A stretch of 5,323 bases of DNA from Burkholderiaceae bacterium (lineage in GTDB: Bacteria; Pseudomonadota; Gammaproteobacteria; Burkholderiales; Burkholderiaceae): the NCBI GenBank assembly GCA_022701845.1, contig JAKONS010000063.1, forward strand, positions 1-5,323. Direction: 5' to 3'. The notes below the pieces were generated by a model, which saw only the letters and a program-made list of their open reading frames with translations, was not told the origin of the DNA and ran no database searches. Position 1 is the stretch's first letter. Each line of letters begins with the position of its first letter. Shown here one piece after another: positions 1 to 5,323 of the stretch. The position numbers and the translations under genes are program-made.

Positions 1-846
1 CTGGTGAATCGATCGCATCGCGACGGAGGCCGCCGAAATGTGCACGTTGTCGGCGAGGGTGAGGTGGCCCAACACGACCGCGCCACCACCCACGGTGCAA
101 TGCGCACCGATGGTCGCGCTGCCGGCCACGCCTGCGTTGCCGGCAAGCGCGCTGTGTCGGCCGATCCGCACGTTGTGCGCGATCTGCACCAGGTTGTCGA
201 TCTTCACGCCGTCTTCGATCACGGTGTCGTCGAGCGCTCCACGGTCGATGCAGCTGTTGGCGCCGATCTCGACGTCGTCGCCGATGCGTACTGCACCCAG
301 CTGCTCGATCTTGATCCACTCGCCGTGGTGCAACGCGAATCCGAATCCGTCGGCACCGATCACCACGCCGGAGTGCACGATGCAGCGCTCACCGATGCGG
401 CAGTGAGCGCCGAGTGTCACGCGGCTGGTGAGCACCGTCCCGGCACCCACGGATGCATCGCGTTCGATGACACAAAGCGGCCCGACGGAGGCGGTCGGAT
501 GGATGATGGCGGTGGTATCGACCACCGCGCTCGGATGAATGCCTGCCGGCCGGTCTTGCCCGAGATGACGCTTCCATAGCTGCGTCAGGCGGGCGAAATA
601 GACATAAGGCGCGTCGGTGATGATGCACGCGCCCCGGGCGCGAGCCGCATCCTCGAATAACGGAGCCACGATCACACAACCGGCCGCGGTCGATGCCAGC
701 TGTGCGGCGTAGCGGGGGTGGCTGAGAAAGGCGATATCGCTGCTGCCTGCCGTTTCCAGCGGCGCGATACCGGTCAACAGCAAGTCGCCGGCGCCGTGGA
801 GTTCGCCGCCCAGCGCTGCGACGACGGCCTCCAGGGTCAAGGCCAC
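1..846 (-). CDS. lpxD: UDP-3-O-acylglucosamine N-acyltransferase LpxD (C-terminus cut by window edge)
   Basis: LpxD transfers a 3-hydroxyacyl chain from acyl carrier protein to the 2-amino group of UDP-3-O-acylglucosamine, the third step of lipid A synthesis, in the cytoplasm as a homotrimer. The 282 visible codons start [18 protein letters not shown]. An N-terminal uridine-binding domain spans about residues 1-100. A left-handed beta-helix of hexapeptide repeats follows from about residue 103 (for example [30 protein letters not shown]). Family signatures are visible: GADGFGFA at 164-171, [11 protein letters not shown] at 200-210 and [10 protein letters not shown] at 217-226. His224 in the last motif aligns with the catalytic His239 of E. 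coli, and His261 with its His276, both at an offset of 15. By comparison with the 341-residue E. coli enzyme, roughly 45 C-terminal residues lie outside the window. The start is GTG at 846-844, three bases after the skp stop. No in-frame ATG lies nearby and there is no good Shine-Dalgarno motif, so coupling to skp translation is likely. Confidence 0.95.
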   Translation of the reverse strand, partial: MALTLEAVVAALGGELHGAGDLLLTGIAPLETAGSSDIAFLSHPRYAAQLASTAAGCVIVAPLFEDAARARGACIITDAPYVYFARLTQLWKRHLGQDRPAGIHPSAVVDTTAIIHPTASVGPLCVIERDASVGAGTVLTSRVTLGAHCRIGERCIVHSGVVIGADGFGFALHHGEWIKIEQLGAVRIGDDVEIGANSCIDRGALDDTVIEDGVKIDNLVQIAHNVRIGRHSALAGNAGVAGSATIGAHCTVGGGAVVLGHLTLADNVHISAASVAMRSIHQ

Positions 847-849
847 GGT

Positions 850-1377
850 TTAACGCGTGGCAGCAGCGGGCGCAGAGTTCAGCGCCTTGATCACACGGTC
901 AGTGATGTCGAACTTGGGATTGATGTAGACCGCCTCTTGCAGGATCACGTCGTACTTTTCGGTCTCAGCGACTTGCTTGACGACGCGGTTGGCGCGCTCG
1001 AGCACCTGCTGGAGCTCCTCGTTCTTGCGTGAGTTCAGGTCTTCCTGAAATTCGCGGCGCTTGCGCTGGAAGTCCCGGTCCTGTTCGACCAACGAACGCT
1101 GGCGGCTGGTGCGTTGCGCGTCCGGCAAGGTAGGCGCTTCCTTTTCGAACTTGTCCGAAGCGGCCTTCAAGGTATTGCCCTGGTCGAGCAACTCTTTCTC
1201 GCGTTTGGAAAATTCCTGCTCCAGCTTGGACTGGGCAGCTTTGGCCGCGGTGGCTTCGCGGAAGATCCGATCGGTGTTGACGAAGCCGACACGGAAATCG
1301 TCTGCCTGCGCAGGCGCCGCACAGGCTGCTGCCGCGAGCAGGACACCGAGGGCGCCTTGGCGGATAAAAGCGTTCAT
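850..1377 (-). CDS. skp: Periplasmic outer-membrane protein chaperone Skp (OmpH family)
   Basis: Skp is a periplasmic holdase. In E. coli it forms a jellyfish-shaped trimer that encloses unfolded outer-membrane proteins on their way to the BAM complex. The 175-residue product begins with a typical Sec signal peptide: positive Arg6, then an alanine/leucine-rich core, with likely cleavage after the AQA at residues 23-25. The mature protein opens with FRVGFVNTDRIFRE (28-41), the OmpH-family beta-strand and helix signature. Residues about 45-135 are rich in Lys, Glu, Arg and Gln in a long helical pattern, as expected for the tentacle arms. The closing segment YDVILQEAVYINPKFDITDRVIKALN (split: YDVILQEAVYIN then PKFDITDRVIKALN, 142-167) matches the end of the family core. 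A short Ala-rich tail follows. At 175 residues it is slightly longer than E. coli Skp (161). The ATG shares its A with the bamA TAA stop, and GGAAG lies nine bases upstream inside bamA. The neighbours bamA and lpxD fit the canonical cluster. Confidence 0.93.
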   Translation of the reverse strand: MNAFIRQGALGVLLAAAACAAPAQADDFRVGFVNTDRIFREATAAKAAQSKLEQEFSKREKELLDQGNTLKAASDKFEKEAPTLPDAQRTSRQRSLVEQDRDFQRKRREFQEDLNSRKNEELQQVLERANRVVKQVAETEKYDVILQEAVYINPKFDITDRVIKALNSAPAAATR

Positions 1378-1391
1378 TAGAAAGAGCTTCC
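1375..1391 (-). promoter_or_regulatory. skp ribosome binding site and TAATG stop-start overlap
   Basis: The coding strand reads GGAAG at 1391-1387, nine bases before the skp ATG, followed by TAATG at 1379-1375. The bamA stop TAA and the skp start ATG share the A at 1377. A ribosome finishing bamA can restart on skp, which would tie chaperone output to insertase output. Confidence 0.65.
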
Positions 1392-3674
1392 GATCTGGAA
1401 TTGGAATTTTTGGATTCTATCGCCCGGTTCTTTACGCACAGGGTTGGCAATGGCAATACGAAGCGGACCGACCGGAGACACCCAGCTCAAACCCAGGCCG
1501 ACGGAGGCACGCATGTCACCGAAATCGAATTTTTGATTTTCGCCGTACACATTGCCCACGTCGGCAAAACCGAAGACGCGCAGCGTGCGGTCGTTGCCAG
1601 CGCCGGGAAACGGAGCCGACACTTCTGCATTGAGGGTGATCTTCTTGGCGCCGCCGATGGAAGAACCAGTCACGTCGCGCGGACCCAGCGTGCCCTGCTC
1701 GAAACCCCGGACCGAACCCAGACCACCGGAATAGAAGTTCTTGAAGATCGGGAACGGCAAACCGTTCAAGCCCTTGCCGGCGCCCAGTTCGCTGTTGAGC
1801 GCGAGCGTGTACTTCTTGGTGATCGGCAGGTACTGCTGGAACTGGTAGTTGCCGCGCACGTAGCGTGCATCGCCTGCAACGCCCAATTCCGAGTTGAAGC
1901 GCTGGAAGCGGCCACTGCTCGGCGACAGTGCGCTGTCGCGGCTGTCGCGTGACCAGCCGACGGTCAGCGGCACCGAATAGCTCACATAGCCGACCCGTTC
2001 CGCGTAGGAAAGGTAGCTCGCCGGAATGTTCGTTCCGGCCTTGATCTCTGTGCGCTCCGCGCCGGCACCGAAGAACACGGTGTCAAGTTCGCTGAAAGGC
2101 ACACCGAATCGCATGCTCGCGCCGGAAGTCAGCAGCCGATAGTTGCCGCCTTGATCCTGGTACGGACGCGACGACCGGTGATAGACGTCGAAGGTGCGTG
2201 AAATGCCGTCGGGCGTGAAGTAAGGGTTCGTCGTACTCAGCACGACGGCACGGTTGTATTTGCTGGTGTTGACGTCGATGCCCAGGTAGTTACCGGTGCC
2301 GAAGACGTTTTCCTGCTTGATGCCGAAGGTCAGCGCGACCTTTTCGGCGCTCGAGAAGCCCGCACCCAGCGACAGACTGCCGGTGGGCTTCTCGACCACG
2401 TTGATGACGACGTCGACCTGGTCGGGCGAGCCCGCGACGTCCTGCGTTTCCACTTCGACCTGGCTGAAGTAGCCGAGCCGGTCGACGCGATCGCGCGACA
2501 GACGAATCTTGTCGCCGTTGAACCAGGACGACTCGAACTGGCGGAACTCACGCCGGATGACTTCGTCACGGGTGCGGTTGTTGCCGGCGATCGAGATGCG
2601 GCGCACATACGCACGACGAGACGGCTCGGCCTGCAGCACCAGGCTCACCCGGTTGTTCGCGCGATCGATCTCGGGCACCGGTTCGACGCGGGCGAAAGCG
2701 AATCCGAAAGCACTGAAATAGTCGGTGAAGGCCTTGGTGGTCTGGGCCACCTGCTCGGAGTTGTAGGGTTCACCGGGCACGATCTTGACCAACGATTTGA
2801 ACTCTTCGTCGCGGCCGAGATAGTTACCTTCGAGCTTGACACCCGACACCACGTAGCGCTGGCCTTCGGTCACGTTGATGGTGACGCTGATGTCCTGCTT
2901 GTTCGGCGAAATGGCGACCTGCGTCGAGTCGATGCGGAATTCCATGTACCCGCGCTGCAGGTAGTAGGACCGCAGTGTCTCCAAATCCGCATTGAGTTTC
3001 GCGCGCGCATAGCGGTCGGACTTCGTGTACCAGCTCAGCCAGCCGCCTGTATCCAGATCGAACAGGCCTCGTAGCGTGCTGTCGCTGAAGGCTTTGTTGC
3101 CGGTGATGCGGATGTCCTTGATCTTGGCCGGATCGCCTTCGGTCACGGTGAAGGTCAGGTTGACGCGGTTGCGCTCGATGGGCGTCACCGTGGTGACCAC
3201 TTCCGCACCGTAGAGGCTGCGGTTGACGTACTGGCGCTTGAGCTCCTGCTCGGCGCGATCGGCGAGCGCCTTGTCGAAGGGACGACCCTCCGTCAGGCCG
3301 ATGTCGCGCATGGCTTTCTTCAGGGTGTCCTTGTCGAACTCCTTGGTGCCGGCGAAGTCGATATCGGCGACCGTCGGTCGCTCCTCGACGATCACTGTCA
3401 GCACATTGCCGCGCGCTTCGAGGCGAACGTCCTTGAACAAACCCAGGGCGAAGAGCGAGCGAATCGCGCCGGAACCCTTTTCATCGTTGTAGCTGTCGCC
3501 GACCCGAAAAGGCAGCGATGCGAACACGGTTCCAGGTTCGACGCGCTGAAGGCCCTCGACACGGATATCGCTCAACGTGAAAGGGTCGATGGCCCAGGCA
3601 GCCTGCGCTGCGAAGAGCAGACCGGCAACGGCCGACACGGCCCGCAGGCGAAAACCGGAGATTTTTTGCTTCAT
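1377..3674 (-). CDS. bamA: Outer membrane protein assembly factor BamA (Omp85 family)
   Basis: BamA is the core of the BAM complex and folds beta-barrel proteins into the outer membrane. From the chosen ATG the protein has 765 residues. Residues 1-28 are a signal peptide (MKQK...QAAWA). Five POTRA domains follow at about 32-100, 102-181, 183-272, 273-354 and 355-431; each starts with an I/V-x-G-type strand such as SDIRVEGLQRVEPG, KDIRITGNKAFSD or RRISIAGNNRTRDEV. The 16-strand barrel occupies about 432-765. The Omp85 loop-6 motif VRGF is at 655-658 (bases 1712-1701), within GGLGSVRGFEQGTLGPRD. The chain ends FQFQIGSSF, with the terminal Phe typical of outer-membrane beta-barrels. An in-frame ATG exists 29 codons upstream, but starting there would bury the signal peptide behind an unrelated leader, so 3674 is preferred. 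No clear Shine-Dalgarno precedes it: the upstream bases are a T-run and CTCGTGTAC. The stop overlaps the skp start by one base. Confidence 0.95.
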   Translation of the reverse strand: MKQKISGFRLRAVSAVAGLLFAAQAAWAIDPFTLSDIRVEGLQRVEPGTVFASLPFRVGDSYNDEKGSGAIRSLFALGLFKDVRLEARGNVLTVIVEERPTVADIDFAGTKEFDKDTLKKAMRDIGLTEGRPFDKALADRAEQELKRQYVNRSLYGAEVVTTVTPIERNRVNLTFTVTEGDPAKIKDIRITGNKAFSDSTLRGLFDLDTGGWLSWYTKSDRYARAKLNADLETLRSYYLQRGYMEFRIDSTQVAISPNKQDISVTINVTEGQRYVVSGVKLEGNYLGRDEEFKSLVKIVPGEPYNSEQVAQTTKAFTDYFSAFGFAFARVEPVPEIDRANNRVSLVLQAEPSRRAYVRRISIAGNNRTRDEVIRREFRQFESSWFNGDKIRLSRDRVDRLGYFSQVEVETQDVAGSPDQVDVVINVVEKPTGSLSLGAGFSSAEKVALTFGIKQENVFGTGNYLGIDVNTSKYNRAVVLSTTNPYFTPDGISRTFDVYHRSSRPYQDQGGNYRLLTSGASMRFGVPFSELDTVFFGAGAERTEIKAGTNIPASYLSYAERVGYVSYSVPLTVGWSRDSRDSALSPSSGRFQRFNSELGVAGDARYVRGNYQFQQYLPITKKYTLALNSELGAGKGLNGLPFPIFKNFYSGGLGSVRGFEQGTLGPRDVTGSSIGGAKKITLNAEVSAPFPGAGNDRTLRVFGFADVGNVYGENQKFDFGDMRASVGLGLSWVSPVGPLRIAIANPVRKEPGDRIQKFQFQIGSSF

Positions 3675-3705
3675 GTACACGAGAAAAAAGTGTGCAGGCA
3701 ACCGC

Positions 3706-3731
3706 AATCCGGTCGCAGCCAACGCCGGATT
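3706..3731 (-). repeat. 7-base inverted repeat in the bamA leader
   Basis: AATCCGG at 3706-3712 and CCGGATT at 3725-3731 are exact reverse complements separated by 12 bases. One arm overlaps the CATAAT hexamer proposed as a -10 element. As DNA it could be a small operator; as RNA it could be a leader hairpin 31 bases ahead of the bamA start. A 7-base match at this spacing can also occur by chance. Confidence 0.3.
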
Positions 3732-3758
3732 ATGACGGAGCCCGCTGGAGCCGGACGA
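3729..3758 (-). promoter_or_regulatory. Possible internal promoter for bamA (-10-like CATAAT)
   Basis: The minus strand reads CATAAT at 3734-3729, one mismatch from the sigma-70 -10 consensus, in an otherwise GC-rich background. An 18-base spacer leads to TCGTCC (3758-3753), only three of six matches to TTGACA, so the -35 is poor and there is no TGn extended -10. A start about seven bases downstream would give a leader of near 48 bases. E. coli bamA has a nearby sigma-E promoter, but I see no GGAACTT-like -35 here. Confidence 0.25.
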
Positions 3759-3764
3759 CACGAT

Positions 3765-3781
3765 CAGGCGACTTTCGCCTG
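3765..3781 (-). repeat. Short perfect stem-loop downstream of rseP
   Basis: CAGGCGA at 3765-3771 and its exact reverse complement TCGCCTG at 3775-3781 flank a three-base loop (plus-strand reading). It begins 13 bases after the rseP stop codon. The stem is GC-rich and would form in the transcript, but the following bases (AUCGUG) are not a U-tract, so it is more likely a 3'-end stabilising or processing structure than a terminator. Confidence 0.45.
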
Positions 3782-3794
3782 CAGCACCGGCAGA

Positions 3795-5156
3795 TCAACC
3801 GAAAATTCGACTTACGTCGTTGAAGAGCGCGATGGACATGCCGAGCAGCAACACCGCCACCCCGCCTCGCTGCAACCGGCCCAACCAAGCCTCCGAAATG
3901 CCCTTGCCGGTCACGGCTTCCCAAGCGAAGAACACCAGATGACCACCATCGAGCACCGGCAGCGGCAGCAGGTTGAGCACCCCCAGGCTGACGCTGATCA
4001 ATGCCAGGAAAACAAGGTACTGCACGAATCCGAGGCTGGCCGAACGTCCGGCGTAATCGGCAATGGTGAGCGGCCCGCTCAAGTTCTTCAGGGATGCCTG
4101 ACCGATGACCATGCGACCCATCATCCGCAGGCTGAGCGCAGAGACCTCCCAGGTCTTGGTGACCCCGCGCCACAGGCCATCCAGGACGCCGTAGCGCACC
4201 CGCACCATTTCCGGCGGGCCACCGACCAGAGCGCCGATACGGCCGAAAGTAACGCCGTTTTCGGTGATTGCCAACGGCGTGACCACGATGCTGCGCGCAC
4301 TGCCGTCGCGCTCGATCTGCCAGGTTTGAGCCAATGGTCTGCCATCACGCACCGAGCTGCGGATCGCATCGCGAAGCTGGGCGCCGTCGGCGATCGACCG
4401 GTCGCCTAGGCGCAACACCTTGTCGCCGCGTCGCAAACCGGCCGCTGCGGCCGCACCGTCCGGCTGCACGTCACCGACGAGCGCAACCGTCTGCGGGCCG
4501 AGAATGCCGATTTCACGCGCCAGTTGCGCATCGGCTTCCCGCCGCGACAGTCGATCGAGCGGCAGATCGACCCGGCGCACGGCGCCGTCGCGGCCAACGA
4601 CCTCCAGCGATAACGCATAGCCTTCGAGTGCGGCACGGGTGAGCTGCCAATGCAGATCGTCGAAAGACCGTACCGGTTCGAGCGTTTCGCCTTGAGGTGC
4701 CGCTGCGACCACCTCGTCGCCGCCACGCAGCCCCGCTTTGGCCGAAACGGACGCAGGTAACGGCTCTGCCAGACGAGCCCTCGGCTCGTCGGTGCCGATC
4801 CAGTTGACGACTGCATACAGCGCGATCGCCAGCAACAGATTCGCCGCCGGCCCCGCAGCGACGATCGCAGCGCGTTTGCCGACCGACTGGTTGTTGAAGG
4901 CCAGATGCCGCTCGGACGGGTCGACCGGGGCCTCCCGCTCATCGAGCATCTTCACGTAACCACCGAGCGGCAGCATGCCGATGGCGAACTCGGTGGGCGA
5001 GCCGGGTTTCTGCCAGCGCCAGATCGTGCGGCCGAATCCGATGGAAAACCGCAACACCTTCACACCGCAGGCCCGCGCCACGCGGTAGTGCCCGTACTCG
5101 TGGACGGCAATCAGCAATGCCAGCGCCACGACGAAAGCGGCTACGGTCATGAGCAT
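3795..5156 (-). CDS. rseP: Site-2 intramembrane zinc metalloprotease RseP
   Basis: RseP is an inner-membrane protease that, in E. coli, makes the second cut in anti-sigma factor RseA and so releases sigma-E when outer-membrane assembly fails; it also clears remnant signal peptides. The 453-residue product (E. coli about 450) carries the zinc motif HEYGH at residues 19-23 in the first membrane segment (about 3-18). The third zinc ligand is Asp403, in NLLPLPVLDGGH (395-406). A membrane-associated beta-hairpin region lies at about 34-70 and ends PLGGYVKM. Further membrane segments are near 96-118 (with AAGPAANLLLA), 376-398 and 430-447. Two periplasmic PDZ domains sit at about 125-205 and 222-300; the ends SAKAGLRGGDEV and AAAAGLRRGDKV are their carboxylate-binding-side repeats. 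All catalytic elements are present. ATG at 5156 is preferred over the ATG two codons later because AGGA sits seven bases upstream. It begins 26 bases after dxr. Confidence 0.95.
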   Translation of the reverse strand: MLMTVAAFVVALALLIAVHEYGHYRVARACGVKVLRFSIGFGRTIWRWQKPGSPTEFAIGMLPLGGYVKMLDEREAPVDPSERHLAFNNQSVGKRAAIVAAGPAANLLLAIALYAVVNWIGTDEPRARLAEPLPASVSAKAGLRGGDEVVAAAPQGETLEPVRSFDDLHWQLTRAALEGYALSLEVVGRDGAVRRVDLPLDRLSRREADAQLAREIGILGPQTVALVGDVQPDGAAAAAGLRRGDKVLRLGDRSIADGAQLRDAIRSSVRDGRPLAQTWQIERDGSARSIVVTPLAITENGVTFGRIGALVGGPPEMVRVRYGVLDGLWRGVTKTWEVSALSLRMMGRMVIGQASLKNLSGPLTIADYAGRSASLGFVQYLVFLALISVSLGVLNLLPLPVLDGGHLVFFAWEAVTGKGISEAWLGRLQRGGVAVLLLGMSIALFNDVSRIFG

Positions 5157-5173
5157 CTGGAAATCCTGGAAAT
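5157..5173 (-). promoter_or_regulatory. rseP ribosome binding site within a 9-base tandem repeat
   Basis: On the coding strand ATTTCCAG occurs twice, one base apart (5173-5166 and 5164-5157), ending directly at the rseP ATG. The AGGA Shine-Dalgarno core (5167-5164) is created at the junction of the two copies, seven bases from the ATG at 5156. That spacing favours this ATG over the one at 5150. Confidence 0.6.
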
Positions 5174-5182
5174 GGAGTGGCG

Positions 5183-5323
5183 TTATTGTGTAGTGGACAG
5201 CCGCGCAGCGATGACTTCGGCCTCGCGGCGCGCACGGGCATCCAGCGCCAGGAGCGCCTCCAGCGAATCGGGCGCGTCGGGCGTAACCGTGTCGATCGTG
5301 TGCAGATTCACCGCGTGGATCTC
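5183..5323 (-). CDS. dxr: 1-deoxy-D-xylulose 5-phosphate reductoisomerase, C-terminal end only
   Basis: Only the last 46 codons and the TAA stop (5185-5183) are inside the window; the rest lies beyond the right edge. The tail reads EIHAVNLHTIDTV, an acidic/proline linker, then LEALLALDARARREAEVI and ends ARLSTTQ. The LDARARREAE helix resembles the C-terminal helical domain of Dxr, where E. coli has a comparable SVDANAREVA stretch. The position immediately before rseP is the usual place of dxr in Betaproteobacteria. Dxr converts 1-deoxyxylulose 5-phosphate to methylerythritol 4-phosphate with NADPH in the cytoplasm, the committing step of the MEP isoprenoid pathway. The catalytic and NADPH-binding parts cannot be seen here, so the call rests on a short tail plus context. 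Confidence 0.8.
   Translation of the reverse strand, partial: EIHAVNLHTIDTVTPDAPDSLEALLALDARARREAEVIAARLSTTQ

Larger units (their letters stand above)
3675..3794 (-). other. Intergenic region between rseP and bamA with inverted repeats
   Basis: This 120-base gap is the longest non-coding stretch in the window. It holds a 7-base-pair inverted repeat with a three-base loop (3765-3781), a second 7-base inverted repeat with a 12-base loop (3706-3731), a -10-like hexamer (3729-3734) and a six-T run just before the bamA start (transcript sense; bases 3684-3689). Neither hairpin is followed at once by a U-tract, so I do not call an intrinsic terminator. The region may act as an RNA processing site, an attenuator-like leader or the bamA promoter region; the sequence alone does not decide among these. 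Confidence 0.5.

Noticed and set aside
4..579. 191-codon open frame on the plus strand opposite lpxD
   Set aside because: Its His/Asp/Val-rich composition mirrors the hexapeptide-repeat codons of lpxD on the other strand; no family features are visible.
1318..1329. Lipoprotein signal (lipobox) in Skp around Cys19
   Set aside because: The residues before Cys19 are all Ala, lacking the Leu/Val/Ile usual at -3, while AQA before Asp26 is a good signal peptidase I site, as expected for soluble Skp.
1401..1952. 183-codon open frame on the plus strand opposite the bamA barrel
   Set aside because: It is fully antisense to a well-supported conserved gene and has low-complexity composition without motifs.
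3675..3761. Upstream extension of bamA by 29 codons
   Set aside because: The frame is open, but the added residues are not conserved-looking and would place a normal signal peptide internally; no Shine-Dalgarno supports the upstream ATG.
3765..3781. Intrinsic terminator after rseP
   Set aside because: The stem is only seven pairs and no U-tract follows; the T-run at 3684-3689 is about 75 bases further on.
3666..4409. 247-codon open frame on the plus strand, antisense to rseP and the intergenic gap
   Set aside because: It lies opposite a clear rseP, is rich in His, Arg, Gln and Ala with no recognisable domain, and fits the stop-poor antisense frames expected in GC-rich genes.
1..5323. Mobile element, CRISPR array, tRNA or rRNA, phage or defence genes
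   Set aside because: Nearly all bases are accounted for by five conserved housekeeping genes in canonical order, and no repeat arrays, transposase motifs or tRNA-like folds were seen.

Overview
All recognisable genes in this window lie on the minus strand. They form a stretch of the conserved envelope-biogenesis cluster of Proteobacteria. Read in the direction of transcription (from high to low coordinates) the order is: 3' end of dxr, rseP, bamA, skp, 5' part of lpxD. The gene order, the strong G/C preference at third codon positions and the character of the proteins (BamA with a short N-terminus and an alanine-rich signal peptide, Skp of 175 residues) suggest a betaproteobacterium of the Burkholderiales, probably Comamonadaceae-like. 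That placement is judged from memory of the families, not from a database search.

Layout: 5323-5183, last 46 codons of dxr (MEP isoprenoid pathway). 5182-5157, a 26-base gap carrying the rseP ribosome binding site inside a 9-base tandem repeat. 5156-3795, rseP, the site-2 intramembrane metalloprotease. 3794-3675, the only real intergenic space (120 bases), with two short inverted repeats and a -10-like hexamer but no clear terminator. 3674-1377, bamA, the outer-membrane beta-barrel insertase. 1377-850, skp, a periplasmic chaperone whose start codon shares one base with the bamA stop (TAATG). 846-1, lpxD, which starts at GTG three bases after the skp stop and runs off the window edge. There is no gene-free stretch longer than 120 bases.

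The genes serve one theme, building the outer membrane. Skp carries unfolded outer-membrane proteins through the periplasm and BamA inserts them. LpxD makes the acylated precursor of lipid A. RseP (in studied relatives) cleaves the anti-sigma factor that reports failures in that assembly. Dxr feeds isoprenoids, including the undecaprenyl carrier, into wall and envelope synthesis. The tight spacing suggests an operon with translational coupling from bamA to lpxD, and possibly a fresh promoter just before bamA.

I found no mobile element, RNA gene, CRISPR array, phage gene or unknown protein family. Long open frames on the plus strand are best explained as shadows of the GC-rich genes. I see no evidence for an undescribed system; the points worth a second look are small regulatory ones.
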